A stretch of 64,000 nucleotides of DNA from Alphaproteobacteria bacterium (GCA_002401965.1 NVUR01000021.1:1-64000); one strand, 5' to 3'; counted from the stretch's first letter, positions 45,606 to 53,369 are shown. A program made the numbers and translations. Notes: generated from the letters alone by a model not told the origin.

Positions 45606-46556
45606 ATGACACATACAGCAAAAAGAACAGGGCAATATTTCATCCTCGCATCTCTTGCATGCGCCGTTATGTTTTCCGCTTCTTCCGCGCAAGCGATTGG
45701 CTTAAAGGAACACAGCGTTTTAACGGGTGACACCATCACATTAGGGGACATATTCTATGACCTGCCGCGGGATGAGGAACGTGTATTGGGTTCTGCCCCG
45801 CGTCCAGGTAAGGATATGATTTTAAATGCCAGAACCCTTTTACGTATTGCCATCGCTCTTGACCTGCCATGGAGACCATCCAGCGCGGCAGATAATGTCA
45901 CTCTGCGCCGTGATGCAACAATTATCGAATATGAGCAAATTAAAGAGGCTCTTTATACCGCCCTCTATGATGAAGATGTTTATGGCGATTACGAACTCAG
46001 CATTCCCGCGCAATATCACAAAATTATCCTGCCGCACGATCAACCAGCCAATATGGTGATTACGCGCTTTACCACAGATGCCAACAACAAAACCTTTGAG
46101 GCAACAATTGCCGCCCCCTCTGCCGAAAACCCGATCCAGCATTTTCAAATCAAAGGACACATGAACGCCGTTATTACTGTTCCCGTTCTGATAGGCAACC
46201 TACAATCAGGGCATATCATTACCCAGCAAGACATCAAATATATCAAAATCAAAGATCGTGAATTTACGCGCGATACCATCGCCGATGCCTCTATCTTAAT
46301 TGGCATGACGGCGCGACGTGTTATCCTTGCAGGACGTCCAATCAAAACATCTCAAATGATTGCCCCCAGATTAATAGAGCGCGGCGAGATTGTCACATTA
46401 TCTTTAAACATCGGCACAATGGCCTTAACCACACAGGCCAAAGCCCTGCAAGATGGTGCAAAAGGCGATATCATTCGCGTTGTGAATACGGCCAGTAACA
46501 AAACATTGCAAGCCGTAATAACCGGCACAAATCGGGTCTCTATCCTGCAACATTAG
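45606..46556 (+). CDS. flgA: Flagellar P-ring assembly chaperone FlgA
   Basis: Periplasmic chaperone for FlgI. The 316-residue precursor has a signal peptide ending SSAQA (about residue 30), an N-terminal region containing DTITLGDIFYDLP, and the C-terminal SAF-like domain (VPVLIGNLQSGHIITQQDIKYIKI, then GMTARRVILAGRPI and DIIRVVNTASNKTLQAVI). It is longer than enterobacterial FlgA, as in other alphaproteobacteria. flgH follows by 28 bases. Confidence 0.92.
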   Translation: MTHTAKRTGQYFILASLACAVMFSASSAQAIGLKEHSVLTGDTITLGDIFYDLPRDEERVLGSAPRPGKDMILNARTLLRIAIALDLPWRPSSAADNVTLRRDATIIEYEQIKEALYTALYDEDVYGDYELSIPAQYHKIILPHDQPANMVITRFTTDANNKTFEATIAAPSAENPIQHFQIKGHMNAVITVPVLIGNLQSGHIITQQDIKYIKIKDREFTRDTIADASILIGMTARRVILAGRPIKTSQMIAPRLIERGEIVTLSLNIGTMALTTQAKALQDGAKGDIIRVVNTASNKTLQAVITGTNRVSILQH

Positions 46557-46584
46557 AACATTTAAACCATACGAGGTTCATATT

Positions 46585-47343
46585 ATGCGTAACGTTAAAA
46601 TCAATATAAAATCAACTGGCTTGGCTTTGATGGCGTGCAGTATGCTCAGTGCTTGCTCCACCGCGGACAGGATATCAAACATTGGTAAAGCCCCCGAAAT
46701 GGCAACAATTGCAAATCCAATGACAGACCCCGCCTATCAGCCCGTCAGCCTGCCAATGCCCGCCCCCAGAAAAATCGTAAAACAGCATAATTCCCTATGG
46801 CAAAGCAATCGCGTCACCTTCTTTGAGGATCAACGCGCAAATGACGTGGGTGATATCATTACCGTTACCATTGATATCAAAGACGAAGCCACAATAGAAA
46901 ATGAATCATCACGCACCCGCGCCAGCAATGAAGACGCAGGACTGGATAACTTCTTAGGGTACGAAACCGCCCTGAACCGCATATTGCCGCAAGATGTTGA
47001 TAATACGAACCTAACGGGCTTTGATTCCAATTCATCCCATACTGGGTCAGGCAGTATAGAGCGCGAAGACGAAATTAAGGTTCGAATGGCCGCCCTTATC
47101 ACGCAAATGCTGCCCAACGGGAATATGGTCATTCACGGAAAACAAGAAGTTATGGTGAATTTTGAGAAACGGATTTTGCAAGTTGACGGTGTTATTCGCC
47201 CAGAAGATATCTCGGTCAACAACACAATATCTTACGACCAAATCGCCGAAGCACGCATTATCTATGGCGGCGAAGGTCAGATATCGGATATGCAACAACC
47301 AAGATACGGTCAGCAGCTCTATGATATTCTCTTCCCGTTTTAA
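46585..47343 (+). CDS. flgH: Flagellar L-ring lipoprotein FlgH
   Basis: Outer-membrane ring around the rod. The 252-residue precursor has a lipobox LSAC (Cys at about residue 24), the FlgH core NSLWQSNRVTFFEDQRANDVGDIITVTIDI, the Ser/Thr-Gly-rich middle, and the C-terminal GNMVIHGKQEVMVNFEKRILQVDGVIRPEDIS followed by ADARI-like AEARIIYGGEGQ. Last gene of the flgFGAH set; its partner FlgI is encoded 3.4 kb away in another operon. Confidence 0.96.
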   Translation: MRNVKINIKSTGLALMACSMLSACSTADRISNIGKAPEMATIANPMTDPAYQPVSLPMPAPRKIVKQHNSLWQSNRVTFFEDQRANDVGDIITVTIDIKDEATIENESSRTRASNEDAGLDNFLGYETALNRILPQDVDNTNLTGFDSNSSHTGSGSIEREDEIKVRMAALITQMLPNGNMVIHGKQEVMVNFEKRILQVDGVIRPEDISVNNTISYDQIAEARIIYGGEGQISDMQQPRYGQQLYDILFPF

Positions 47344-47407
47344 GAGTAGAGACCAAGCAACCTTCTTGTGTTCACCCCCCTAAAAGTTATAGTGATAACG
47401 TAAATAT

Positions 47408-48430
47408 ATGGGCAACACTGAAAACTGCTGTAAGATGAACATTTGGCATATAATAAAATCTATTACTCCAGGGATAATGGCTTGCCTGATGATATCCTTG
47501 GTGGCGACCTCTGTTGCACAATATTATAATGTGCCTGCAATGCTTCTTTGCTTATTATTTGGCATCGCCCTTAACTTTATATCCCGAAGAAACATAACCA
47601 AAGAAGGCGTTAATTTTACTGCTAAAACTATATTAAGGGCAGGAGTCGTCTTAATTGGCGCGCGCATCATGTTCTCCGATTTTATGGCTCTTGGCGGGGA
47701 AATTCTTGCCTTAGTGATTTTATCAACCGCAAGCGTGGTTATCGTTGGTCTGGTATTGGCCAAACGCTTAGGCTTACAGACAGAGCAAGGCATCTTGATA
47801 GGCGGAGCGACGGCAATATGTGGGGCGTCTGCGGCTCTTGCAATTTCCGCAATGCTACCTCAAACCAAGACATTGGAGCAAAATACACTCATCGCGGTTA
47901 TTGGCGTGACCTTAATGGGAACACTAGCCATGATTATGTACCCTGCCCTGATTGTTTTATTAGGGTTCAATGATTACCAAGCCGGTATTTTCATCGGCGG
48001 CACAATACATGATGTATCGCAGGTCGTTGGCGCAGGGTACAGCATCTCCGAAGAGACTGGGGATACGGCAATATTAATAAAATTAATGCGCGTATTCCTA
48101 CTTGTTCCTCTATTGCTTTTATTTATCTTTGGGTTCGGTAAGCAAAAACATGAAGAAAACCCGAAACGTGTTGCTTTTCCTGTTTTCCTGTTAGGGTTCT
48201 TGTGCCTGATGACCTTAAACTCATTCCACCTCATTCCCGCAGACATCACCGCCATTCTGAAAAATACAAGCCAATGGTTTTTACTTATGGCCATTTCAGC
48301 CGTCGGTATAAAAACATCCCCCAAGGCACTTCTATCCCTTGGTTATAAGCCCATTATCCTCATTGGTTGTGAAGCAGGCTTTATCCTGACACTTTACCTT
48401 GTCTTTCTTTTTATACATCCCAATATTTAA
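47408..48430 (+). CDS. YeiH/UPF0324-type membrane transporter
   Basis: A 340-residue integral membrane protein with about ten helices, of the family annotated as putative sulfate exporter (UPF0324, PF03601). Signatures seen are NFISRRNITKEGVNF, KTILRAGVVLIGARI, GGATAICGASAALAISA, GGTIHDVSQVVGAG and the C-terminal KTSPKALLSLGYKP. The transported substrate is not established. The start may be 47408 or ATG 47435; neither has a clear ribosome site. It is an isolated non-flagellar gene between flgH and tRNA-Met. Confidence 0.88.
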   Translation: MGNTENCCKMNIWHIIKSITPGIMACLMISLVATSVAQYYNVPAMLLCLLFGIALNFISRRNITKEGVNFTAKTILRAGVVLIGARIMFSDFMALGGEILALVILSTASVVIVGLVLAKRLGLQTEQGILIGGATAICGASAALAISAMLPQTKTLEQNTLIAVIGVTLMGTLAMIMYPALIVLLGFNDYQAGIFIGGTIHDVSQVVGAGYSISEETGDTAILIKLMRVFLLVPLLLLFIFGFGKQKHEENPKRVAFPVFLLGFLCLMTLNSFHLIPADITAILKNTSQWFLLMAISAVGIKTSPKALLSLGYKPIILIGCEAGFILTLYLVFLFIHPNI

Positions 48431-48481
48431 TTTTACTGAACCATAAAAAATTTCCAACCATAAAAAGGTTGTTATAAGCAC

Positions 48482-48511
48482 TTGACAAAAACCATGAAAA
48501 CTAGGCATAAA
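48482..48511 (+). promoter_or_regulatory. Promoter of tRNA-Met
   Basis: A perfect TTGACA at 48482-48487 and CATAAA at 48506-48511 with 18 bases between. The transcript would start about 30-35 bases before the mature tRNA end. A small hairpin (AACC...GGTT) lies just upstream, near the end of the transporter gene. Confidence 0.6.
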
Positions 48512-48551
48512 GCTCCTTCGACTAGGTAAGTCGACCCCATTTTTTCTTCGT

Positions 48552-48627
48552 GGCGGAGTAGCTCAGGGGTTAGAGCAGCGGAATCATAATCCGAAGGTCG
48601 GCAGTTCAATTCTGCCCTCCGCTACCA
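48552..48627 (+). tRNA. tRNA-Met (CAT), elongator type
   Basis: A complete 76-base cloverleaf: acceptor GGCGGAG with CTCCGCT (terminal G-U), D-stem GCTC/GAGC, anticodon stem GCGGA/TCCGA with loop ATCATAA (anticodon CAT), T-stem GGCAG/CTGCC with TTCAATT, and encoded ACCA 3' end. The paired first base and D-arm exclude an initiator tRNA. The sequence resembles alphaproteobacterial elongator tRNA-Met; a lysidine-modified tRNA-Ile2 is less likely. Confidence 0.95.
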
Positions 48628-48696
48628 TTATTTTCTTTGATGCTTGGATAATTAATTTAACTAGCTCAAATACCCAAAAAAACATAATATAGCACC

Positions 48697-48862
48697 ATGA
48701 AACTATTCTTAAACGTTATAATAGCAATCTGCCTTTTGTCCTGCACATATGCATCAGACAAAGGCATCGCCTTAGCCAAAAATGCATGCCCAAACCGCAA
48801 TAGATGTTGAAATAATGAACGAAGCATTTTGGAAACGTATGGAAGAAGACAATGCAAAATAA
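48697..48862 (+). pseudogene. Frameshifted small lipoprotein-like gene
   Basis: The ATG at 48697 opens a lipoprotein-type leader MKLFLNVIIAICLLSC, but the frame stops after 37 codons. A different frame from the AAAAATG at about 48778 continues as HAQTAIDVEIMNEAFWKRMEED to TAA at 48860-48862. Joining them needs one indel in or near an A-run and gives a sensible secreted peptide of about 55 residues. No family recognised. It could be two unrelated chance frames. Confidence 0.35.
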
Positions 48863-48930
48863 GAGCTTAAACCTTATTCATTGTAATTCGGACAATTTAA
48901 GCGCAGCTCTTCTTCAAGATTTTGTGCCTC

Positions 48931-49248
48931 TCAATGTGCCTCTGTAATTTGAGTATTCAGCCATTTAAGCCTGTTCTGCAATTGATTTATTTTAGTTTCC
49001 AGTACATTGATCTGTTTATTCAGTGCTGATTTTTTTTGCATTTTCCGCCCTGTAATAACAACCTCAACAGCAAGACCAGGAACACCAAACTTGCCTTTTG
49101 ACTTACGTGGGTCAATAAAATCAAGCACACCAATATTACCGATCTCTTCATTGAGGGATTCTATCTCTTGCTCTTTCCCATCAATATCCGCTTCATCTGC
49201 ACGCCTGTGCTAAGGGGCACTTCGAAATGTACTGAAAATGCTGGGCAT
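48931..49248 (-). pseudogene. Coiled-coil protein gene interrupted by an in-frame TAG
   Basis: Reading from ATG 49248, with AAGGAG nine bases upstream, the frame encodes 12 residues (MPSIFSTFRSAP), then TAG at 49212-49210, then stays open for 93 more codons to TGA at 48931. The downstream part has an acidic segment (ADEADIDGKEQEIESLNEEI), the block LDFIDPRKSKGKFGVPG and a C-terminal coiled coil (LNKQINVLETKINQLQNRLKWLN). A GTG at 49128 could start a 65-residue product. The good ribosome site on the far side of the stop suggests a gene broken by a nonsense mutation. No family recognised; a phage-type origin is a guess. Confidence 0.5.
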
Positions 49249-49283
49249 TTTATTATTCTCCTTATTATAAAATGGGGTAAAGC

Positions 49284-49369
49284 ACAAAAAAAGCCCTGAA
49301 GGGCTTTTGGTGCAGACGGAACCGCTGTGTCTATGGGTGTATATTCCTATTTATATCAACCTATGTCAA
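49284..49369 (-). ncRNA. Candidate small RNA or leader: promoter followed by terminator
   Basis: On the minus strand TTGACA (49369-49364) and AATATA (49345-49340) are 18 bases apart. About 25 bases beyond the predicted start, AAAAGCCC (pairing 49308-49301 with 49296-49289 around a TTCA loop) ends in a run of seven T. Any transcript would be about 50 bases. The broken coiled-coil gene begins 40 bases further on, so this may be its attenuated leader or an independent small RNA. Confidence 0.4.
49285..49308 (-). terminator. Strong intrinsic terminator (second after dksA)
   Basis: An eight-pair stem, AAAAGCCC at 49289-49296 with GGGCTTTT at 49301-49308 and a four-base loop; on the minus strand it is followed by TTTTTTT. 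It lies about 150 bases beyond the dksA stop, after a first terminator. Confidence 0.75.
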
Positions 49370-49401
49370 AATATTTTAAACTTGGTCGATCACATCGCAC
49401 A

Positions 49402-49434
49402 AAAAAAAGAGGGTCTAAGCGCCCTCTTTTCTTA
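49402..49434 (-). terminator. dksA terminator
   Basis: Immediately after the dksA stop on the minus strand: AAAGAGGGC pairs with GACCCTCTTT-type sequence around a short loop (forward arms AAGAGGG near 49408-49414 and CCCTCTT near 49422-49428), followed on the minus strand by eight T. Stem is G/C-rich at the base and clear by eye. Confidence 0.75.
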
Positions 49435-49458
49435 ATTCATTTACTAAAACATATGGAA

Positions 49459-49887
49459 TTATGCCTGTGTTTTTTCCATGCGTTCGTGATGCTCTTGCGC
49501 TTCCAGACCCAAGGTAGCGATAGGACGGGCTTTCAAACGACCAATCCCAATCGGCTCACCCGTTTCATCGCAATACCCATATTCATCTGCATCCAACTTA
49601 CGGATCGTTGAATTAATCTTGGAGATCAACTTACGCTCTCTGTCACGGGTGCGCAGTTCCAGCGCGTGATCGGTTTCCGCCGATGCGCGATCTGCCATAT
49701 CCGGCTTTTGCAATTCTGTGCTTTGCAGAGTGTCTTGAATTGTCGCCTCGGACTCTTTTAATAAGTCTTCGCGCCATGCGATGAGTTGCTGACGGAAATA
49801 TTCCTTCATCACCGGATTCATAAATTCCCCTTCATCCTTCTCAGGATCATAATCAGGGGGTAGAGTTACGCTACTTGATGTTGTCAT
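49459..49887 (-). CDS. dksA: RNA polymerase-binding regulator DksA
   Basis: Works with ppGpp at the RNA polymerase secondary channel. The 142-residue product has the family's coiled coil with the tip motif DMADRA (Asp63 and Asp66), and the globular part EYGYCDETGEPIGIGRLKARPIATLGLEAQEHHE. Of the four zinc Cys of E. coli DksA only the first (Cys106) is kept; the others are Thr, Gly and Ala. Such Cys-poor DksA proteins are usual in alphaproteobacteria and can be functional. It is followed by two terminators and preceded by fliX on the same strand, about 130 bases away. Confidence 0.93.
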   Translation of the reverse strand: MTTSSSVTLPPDYDPEKDEGEFMNPVMKEYFRQQLIAWREDLLKESEATIQDTLQSTELQKPDMADRASAETDHALELRTRDRERKLISKINSTIRKLDADEYGYCDETGEPIGIGRLKARPIATLGLEAQEHHERMEKTQA

Positions 49888-50019
49888 TTTTTGTGTCCTT
49901 TTTACTCTTAATAGAGCCTATAAACTGAACATACTCTCTTAAAGATCAGAAAATATACGTGTGTTATCCCTTAAAAACAAGAAAATTGATTATTTTTCGG
50001 CTAAATGTCTGTTTTTCAA

Positions 50020-50460
50020 CTACTCCTGATCCATCGCATAACGCATTTTGGCAAGCTCAACTTGCGCGCGTAGATCAATTTCATCCATGATCGCAGTTAA
50101 GGCCGGATCATCAATTTTATCACGATGGGATGCCACCACATCGGCAACATCAATCATATGACCAACAGTTAAATCACCGCCCAACATTTTCAAACGGATA
50201 TCATCCAGCTTTTCCAAAATATTATCCGCCCGCACCTGAACGCGCCTTTTCGCCGCACCGTGTGTAGGATCTTCTACTTCCTGCACCGCCAATAGAGCAT
50301 CTAACTGTGCAATATTCTGTGTTGCAGAGGTGCTGGCAGCTTCACTCACGCCCCCAGTTATATATTGAGAGAAATCTACGTTACTGTCCCCACCGGCAGA
50401 AGAGGATGATTTCTGCGTACCGGATGTTGATTTAGGGCCTTTAGAACCACCGACTTTCAT
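50020..50460 (-). CDS. fliX: Flagellar assembly regulator FliX
   Basis: In Caulobacter FliX couples completion of the early basal body to activity of the sigma54 activator FlbD. The 146-residue product fits: N-terminal MKVGGSKGPKSTSG, a Ser-rich linker, ITGGVSEAASTSATQNIAQLDALLAVQEVEDP, then LEKLDDIRLKMLGGDLT and a C-terminal LRAQVELAKMRYA. It is divergent from flgI, as in Caulobacter. A sigma54-like element lies close upstream. FlbD itself is not in the window. Confidence 0.9.
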   Translation of the reverse strand: MKVGGSKGPKSTSGTQKSSSSAGGDSNVDFSQYITGGVSEAASTSATQNIAQLDALLAVQEVEDPTHGAAKRRVQVRADNILEKLDDIRLKMLGGDLTVGHMIDVADVVASHRDKIDDPALTAIMDEIDLRAQVELAKMRYAMDQE

Positions 50461-50484
50461 GACATACGCCTTTCTTTATCTATG

Positions 50485-50500
50485 TGCGAATCCATAGCCA
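50485..50500 (-). promoter_or_regulatory. Candidate sigma54 promoter of fliX
   Basis: Minus strand TGGCTATGGATTCGCA: GG at 50499-50498, ten bases, GC at 50487-50486. The predicted start is about 50474, only some 14 bases before the ATG, but an AAAGG ribosome site still fits in between. Confidence 0.5.
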
Positions 50501-50655
50501 TAACTATACGCCCTATCAAACAAGACGATCAAGTCGGTAAGAATTGCCTAGCCCAATCCCGCAGCAGACAAAAACTTCCTATCATTCGGGGGACTGGCGC
50601 AATGTTACCTCCTCACGAAACGCCACAATGCCTGCAAATACAAGGTTTTTAAAAC

Positions 50656-50671
50656 TGGCACAGCTTTCGCA
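50656..50671 (+). promoter_or_regulatory. Candidate sigma54 promoter of the flgI operon
   Basis: TGGCACAGCTTTCGCA: GG at 50657-50658, ten bases, GC at 50669-50670. The -24 half TGGCAC is exact consensus; the -12 half is TCGC instead of TTGC. Predicted start about 50682, leaving a leader of about 70 bases that contains the AAAGTAGA repeats. Confidence 0.65.
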
Positions 50672-50752
50672 ACGTATGTTTCGAGAGATCAACAAAGATT
50701 TCCTTCAAAAGCGTAAAAGTAGAGAAAAGTAGAGTTAAAGTAGAAAGTAAGA

Positions 50753-51928
50753 ATGTTTAGTTTTGGACAAACATATAAAGCGAACACTTCGGTGGTATTC
50801 CGGTCGTCATTCCTAAAGAATTTAGGGGTTGTAGTGACGGCCGGAGCATTACTGCTTCAGCCATTATCACCTGCTTTTGCCAAAACTTCACGTATTAAAG
50901 ATATAGTCGCCATAGAGGGTGTCCGCGAAAACCAATTGGTTGGGTACGGCCTTATCGTTGGTTTGAACGGCACGGGTGACGGTCTTAATAACTCACCCTT
51001 CACAAAACAAAGCCTGATTGCGATGTTGGAGCGTTTAAACGTCAACATCCGCGGCGAGAATGTGAATACAGGTAACGTTGCCGCCGTGATGGTGACAGCC
51101 TCCCTGCCCCCATTTGCCAATCAAGGTTCAAAGATTGATGTGAATGTCTCCGCGCTTGGCGATGCCAGCTCCCTGCAAGGCGGTACATTATTAGTAACAC
51201 CTCTTATTGCCGCAGATGGCGAAGTTTACGCGGTTGCACAAGGTGGGGTCAATATTGCCGGGTTCTCGGTTGAGGGAGACGCCGCCTCTATCACGCAAAA
51301 TATTCCAACCGCAGGACGCATTCCTAATGGCGGGATTGTTGAACGCGAAATTGATTTCCAGCTTGAAGATTTACAGCAAATCCGTCTAGCCTTAAGAAAC
51401 CCCGACTTCACGACGGCGCGCCGCATTGCACAAGCCATTAACGGCTTCACCAATTCTACGCTGGCCAAAGCAGAAAATTCCGCCAGCGTTGTCTTGCGCC
51501 GCCCCAGCAATTATGACGGCACGATTGTTGACCTTATTACAGATATAGAGCAACTGCCCATTCAGCCTGACCAACCTGCAAAAGTTATCATCAGTGAGCG
51601 TTCAGGCATTGTCGTAATGGGCGCAGATGTACGGGTCAGCAGTGTTGCGATTGCACAAGGCAACCTGACATTAAAAATTAACGAGACTCCGCAGGTGTCC
51701 CAAGCCAACCCCTTCGCAGATCAGGGCGAGACCGTAATTGTGCCGCGCACCGATGTTTCCGCCAATGTTGGTGAAGATGTGAAACTGACGGTTCTTCAAT
51801 CAGGTGTGACCTTACAAGAACTTGTAACAGGATTAAATCAACTGGGCGTTAAACCCCGCGACGTTATCACTATTCTACAAGCCATAAAAGCAGCCGGCGC
51901 GTTGCAAGCAGAAATAGAGGTGATGTAA
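50753..51928 (+). CDS. flgI: Flagellar P-ring protein FlgI
   Basis: Periplasmic ring around the rod in the peptidoglycan layer. The 391-residue precursor has a signal peptide ending SPAFA (about residue 43), then the FlgI hallmark RIKDIVAIEGVRENQLVGYGLIVGLNGTGD, VNTGNVAAVMVTASLPPFA, and the C-terminal LQELVTGLNQLGVKPRDVITILQAIKAAGALQAEIEVM. The last base of its TAA stop is the A of the next ATG. Head of flgI-flgJ-flgN-like x2-fliK-flgD-flgE. Confidence 0.97.
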   Translation: MFSFGQTYKANTSVVFRSSFLKNLGVVVTAGALLLQPLSPAFAKTSRIKDIVAIEGVRENQLVGYGLIVGLNGTGDGLNNSPFTKQSLIAMLERLNVNIRGENVNTGNVAAVMVTASLPPFANQGSKIDVNVSALGDASSLQGGTLLVTPLIAADGEVYAVAQGGVNIAGFSVEGDAASITQNIPTAGRIPNGGIVEREIDFQLEDLQQIRLALRNPDFTTARRIAQAINGFTNSTLAKAENSASVVLRRPSNYDGTIVDLITDIEQLPIQPDQPAKVIISERSGIVVMGADVRVSSVAIAQGNLTLKINETPQVSQANPFADQGETVIVPRTDVSANVGEDVKLTVLQSGVTLQELVTGLNQLGVKPRDVITILQAIKAAGALQAEIEVM

Positions 51929-52335
51929 TGGATACCTCCCCCTTAACCGCAGAAACTTCCCTCGCTTTGATGCAGGAGGCACAATTAAATCAACAAACCG
52001 CAGACATGGTAAGAAACCGTGAACGCGTTGAAGAAAGCGCGCGCGATTTCGAGGCGGTCTTCATTACCGAAATGATGAAACCGATGTTTGACGGCATTGA
52101 AACCGACGGCCCATTTGGCGGCGGCAAGGGTGAAGAAATCTTCCGCGGCATCATGTTGGATGAATATGGCAAGAATGTTGCATCACTCAATACGATCGGC
52201 ATCCAAACGCAAGTCGCCAACAAATTGATCGAAATGCAATCCGCTAGAACAGCAGAAGCCACCCAAAAAAATCAGAGTAATGCCAATACAGAAGTAGACG
52301 CAAAAATAATTGATTTAAAACTTATAGAAAAATAG
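51928..52335 (+). CDS. flgJ: Rod-binding protein FlgJ (no muramidase domain)
   Basis: Rod cap/chaperone. The 135-residue product equals the N-terminal domain of enterobacterial FlgJ (RDFEAVFITEMMKPMFDGIETDGPFGGGKGEEIFRGIMLDEYGK) and lacks the muramidase half. Alphaproteobacteria usually pair this short form with a separate lytic transglycosylase. It overlaps flgI (TAATG) and precedes the first FlgN-like gene by 12 bases. Confidence 0.92.
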   Translation: MDTSPLTAETSLALMQEAQLNQQTADMVRNRERVEESARDFEAVFITEMMKPMFDGIETDGPFGGGKGEEIFRGIMLDEYGKNVASLNTIGIQTQVANKLIEMQSARTAEATQKNQSNANTEVDAKIIDLKLIEK

Positions 52336-52347
52336 AGGCACAACAAG

Positions 52348-52803
52348 ATGAACAAACAAACGCAAAGACAAAGCACAAACGTTCTTGGGCAAGATGTTAA
52401 TCAAGCCCTGCGTGAGCTTGTGCGCCTCAACAAAAAACTTATCGAATTTGCCGATCAGGAAACACAAAGTCTGGTCACCAGCGATCACATGCGCTTTGCA
52501 TTTACCCAACAGGACAAGGAGAGTCTGGCGCGCCAGTATATGCAAGCCTCGGAAGAATTCCGAACCCGCCTTGATGATTTCCGTCATGCCGATAAAAGCA
52601 TCTTGATGCAGCTTGAGAAGCTACAGGTTGAGTTAAAGGAAAAAACGCAAAATAATAACGTGTTAATCAACCAAATTAAGACCCGTGCTGCGGCGAACAC
52701 GCAATCAACATTGTTCACAGTGCAGGAATTGGGGCAACGCGTTAGCTTCCCTGACAATGCTGCCCAAAAAGGCACAAATAAAGAAGAAAGGGTCGCATCA
52801 TGA
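52348..52803 (+). CDS. FlgN-like flagellar chaperone, copy 1
   Basis: A 151-residue helical protein with long heptad patterns (LVRLNKKLIEFADQETQSLVTSD, LARQYMQASEEFRTRLDDF), as in FlgN, the export chaperone of hook-associated proteins. Location between flgJ and fliK is where alphaproteobacterial flgN-like genes occur. It shares an N-terminal pattern (L..D.N.ALRE, ET..L...D, Q..K..LA..Y) with the next gene, suggesting a tandem duplication. The stop overlaps the next start (ATGA). Confidence 0.6.
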   Translation: MNKQTQRQSTNVLGQDVNQALRELVRLNKKLIEFADQETQSLVTSDHMRFAFTQQDKESLARQYMQASEEFRTRLDDFRHADKSILMQLEKLQVELKEKTQNNNVLINQIKTRAAANTQSTLFTVQELGQRVSFPDNAAQKGTNKEERVAS

Positions 52804-53321
52804 ATTATAACCGACAACAGCCCCCTGCACCGGAAAAACCCGCGCAACCACAGCAAATAATACAATTCAGAACGCTGTCAAAAGATACAAATACGGCGTT
52901 ACGTGAAGTTGCCTCCACAATCAATAAAATGAGCAAAGTTTTTGTTGAGGAAACCGACGCACTAAACAAAACGGACAGGAATGCATTTATTGCGCTGCAA
53001 GAACAGAAACTCTTAACCGCGCAGGAATATCAAAGCGACATGGGACAAATGATTGGACGCAAAAACGAGCTGACAAGTGCCGACCCTGCGATGAAGGAAA
53101 GACTAAAGAAGATGCAAGCCGACTTCGCAGAAATATCCAGCAAAAATCTGGAGGCTCTTTCACGCATGCAGCGCTGCACCGAGAAACTAGGCAACACGAT
53201 AAGAAACGCCGCCATTCACGCCGCGCAAAAGCAAAATGGCTATAGCTATGGTGAAAATGGCGCAATATCAAACGCCGCAAAAAGAAAGGCCATTTCATCT
53301 GGTCTTAGTGAAACCGTATAA
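52800..53321 (+). CDS. FlgN-like flagellar chaperone, copy 2
   Basis: A 173-residue helical protein overlapping copy 1 by four bases. After a Pro/Gln-rich leader it reads LSKDTNTALREVASTINKMSKVFVEETDALNKTD and continues in coiled-coil helices, ending in a basic tail with NGYSYGENG, a Tyr-Gly motif common at the end of alphaproteobacterial FlgN proteins. Of the two copies this one looks closer to FlgN. Client proteins (FlgK, FlgL) are not in the window. Confidence 0.6.
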   Translation: MNYNRQQPPAPEKPAQPQQIIQFRTLSKDTNTALREVASTINKMSKVFVEETDALNKTDRNAFIALQEQKLLTAQEYQSDMGQMIGRKNELTSADPAMKERLKKMQADFAEISSKNLEALSRMQRCTEKLGNTIRNAAIHAAQKQNGYSYGENGAISNAAKRKAISSGLSETV

Positions 53322-53369
53322 AGTGAAACCGTATAAAACAGGGCATTCTATAATTAAGGTATATAAACT

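Larger units (their letters stand above)
50461..50752. other. Divergent fliX-flgI regulatory region
   Basis: 292 bases without a gene. It carries two sigma54-like elements facing outward (listed separately), about 160 bases apart, leaving room between them for an enhancer-binding protein. Close to flgI are three copies of AAAGTAGA (50716-50723, 50726-50733, 50737-50744) and a near-copy running up to the start codon. Confidence 0.6.
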
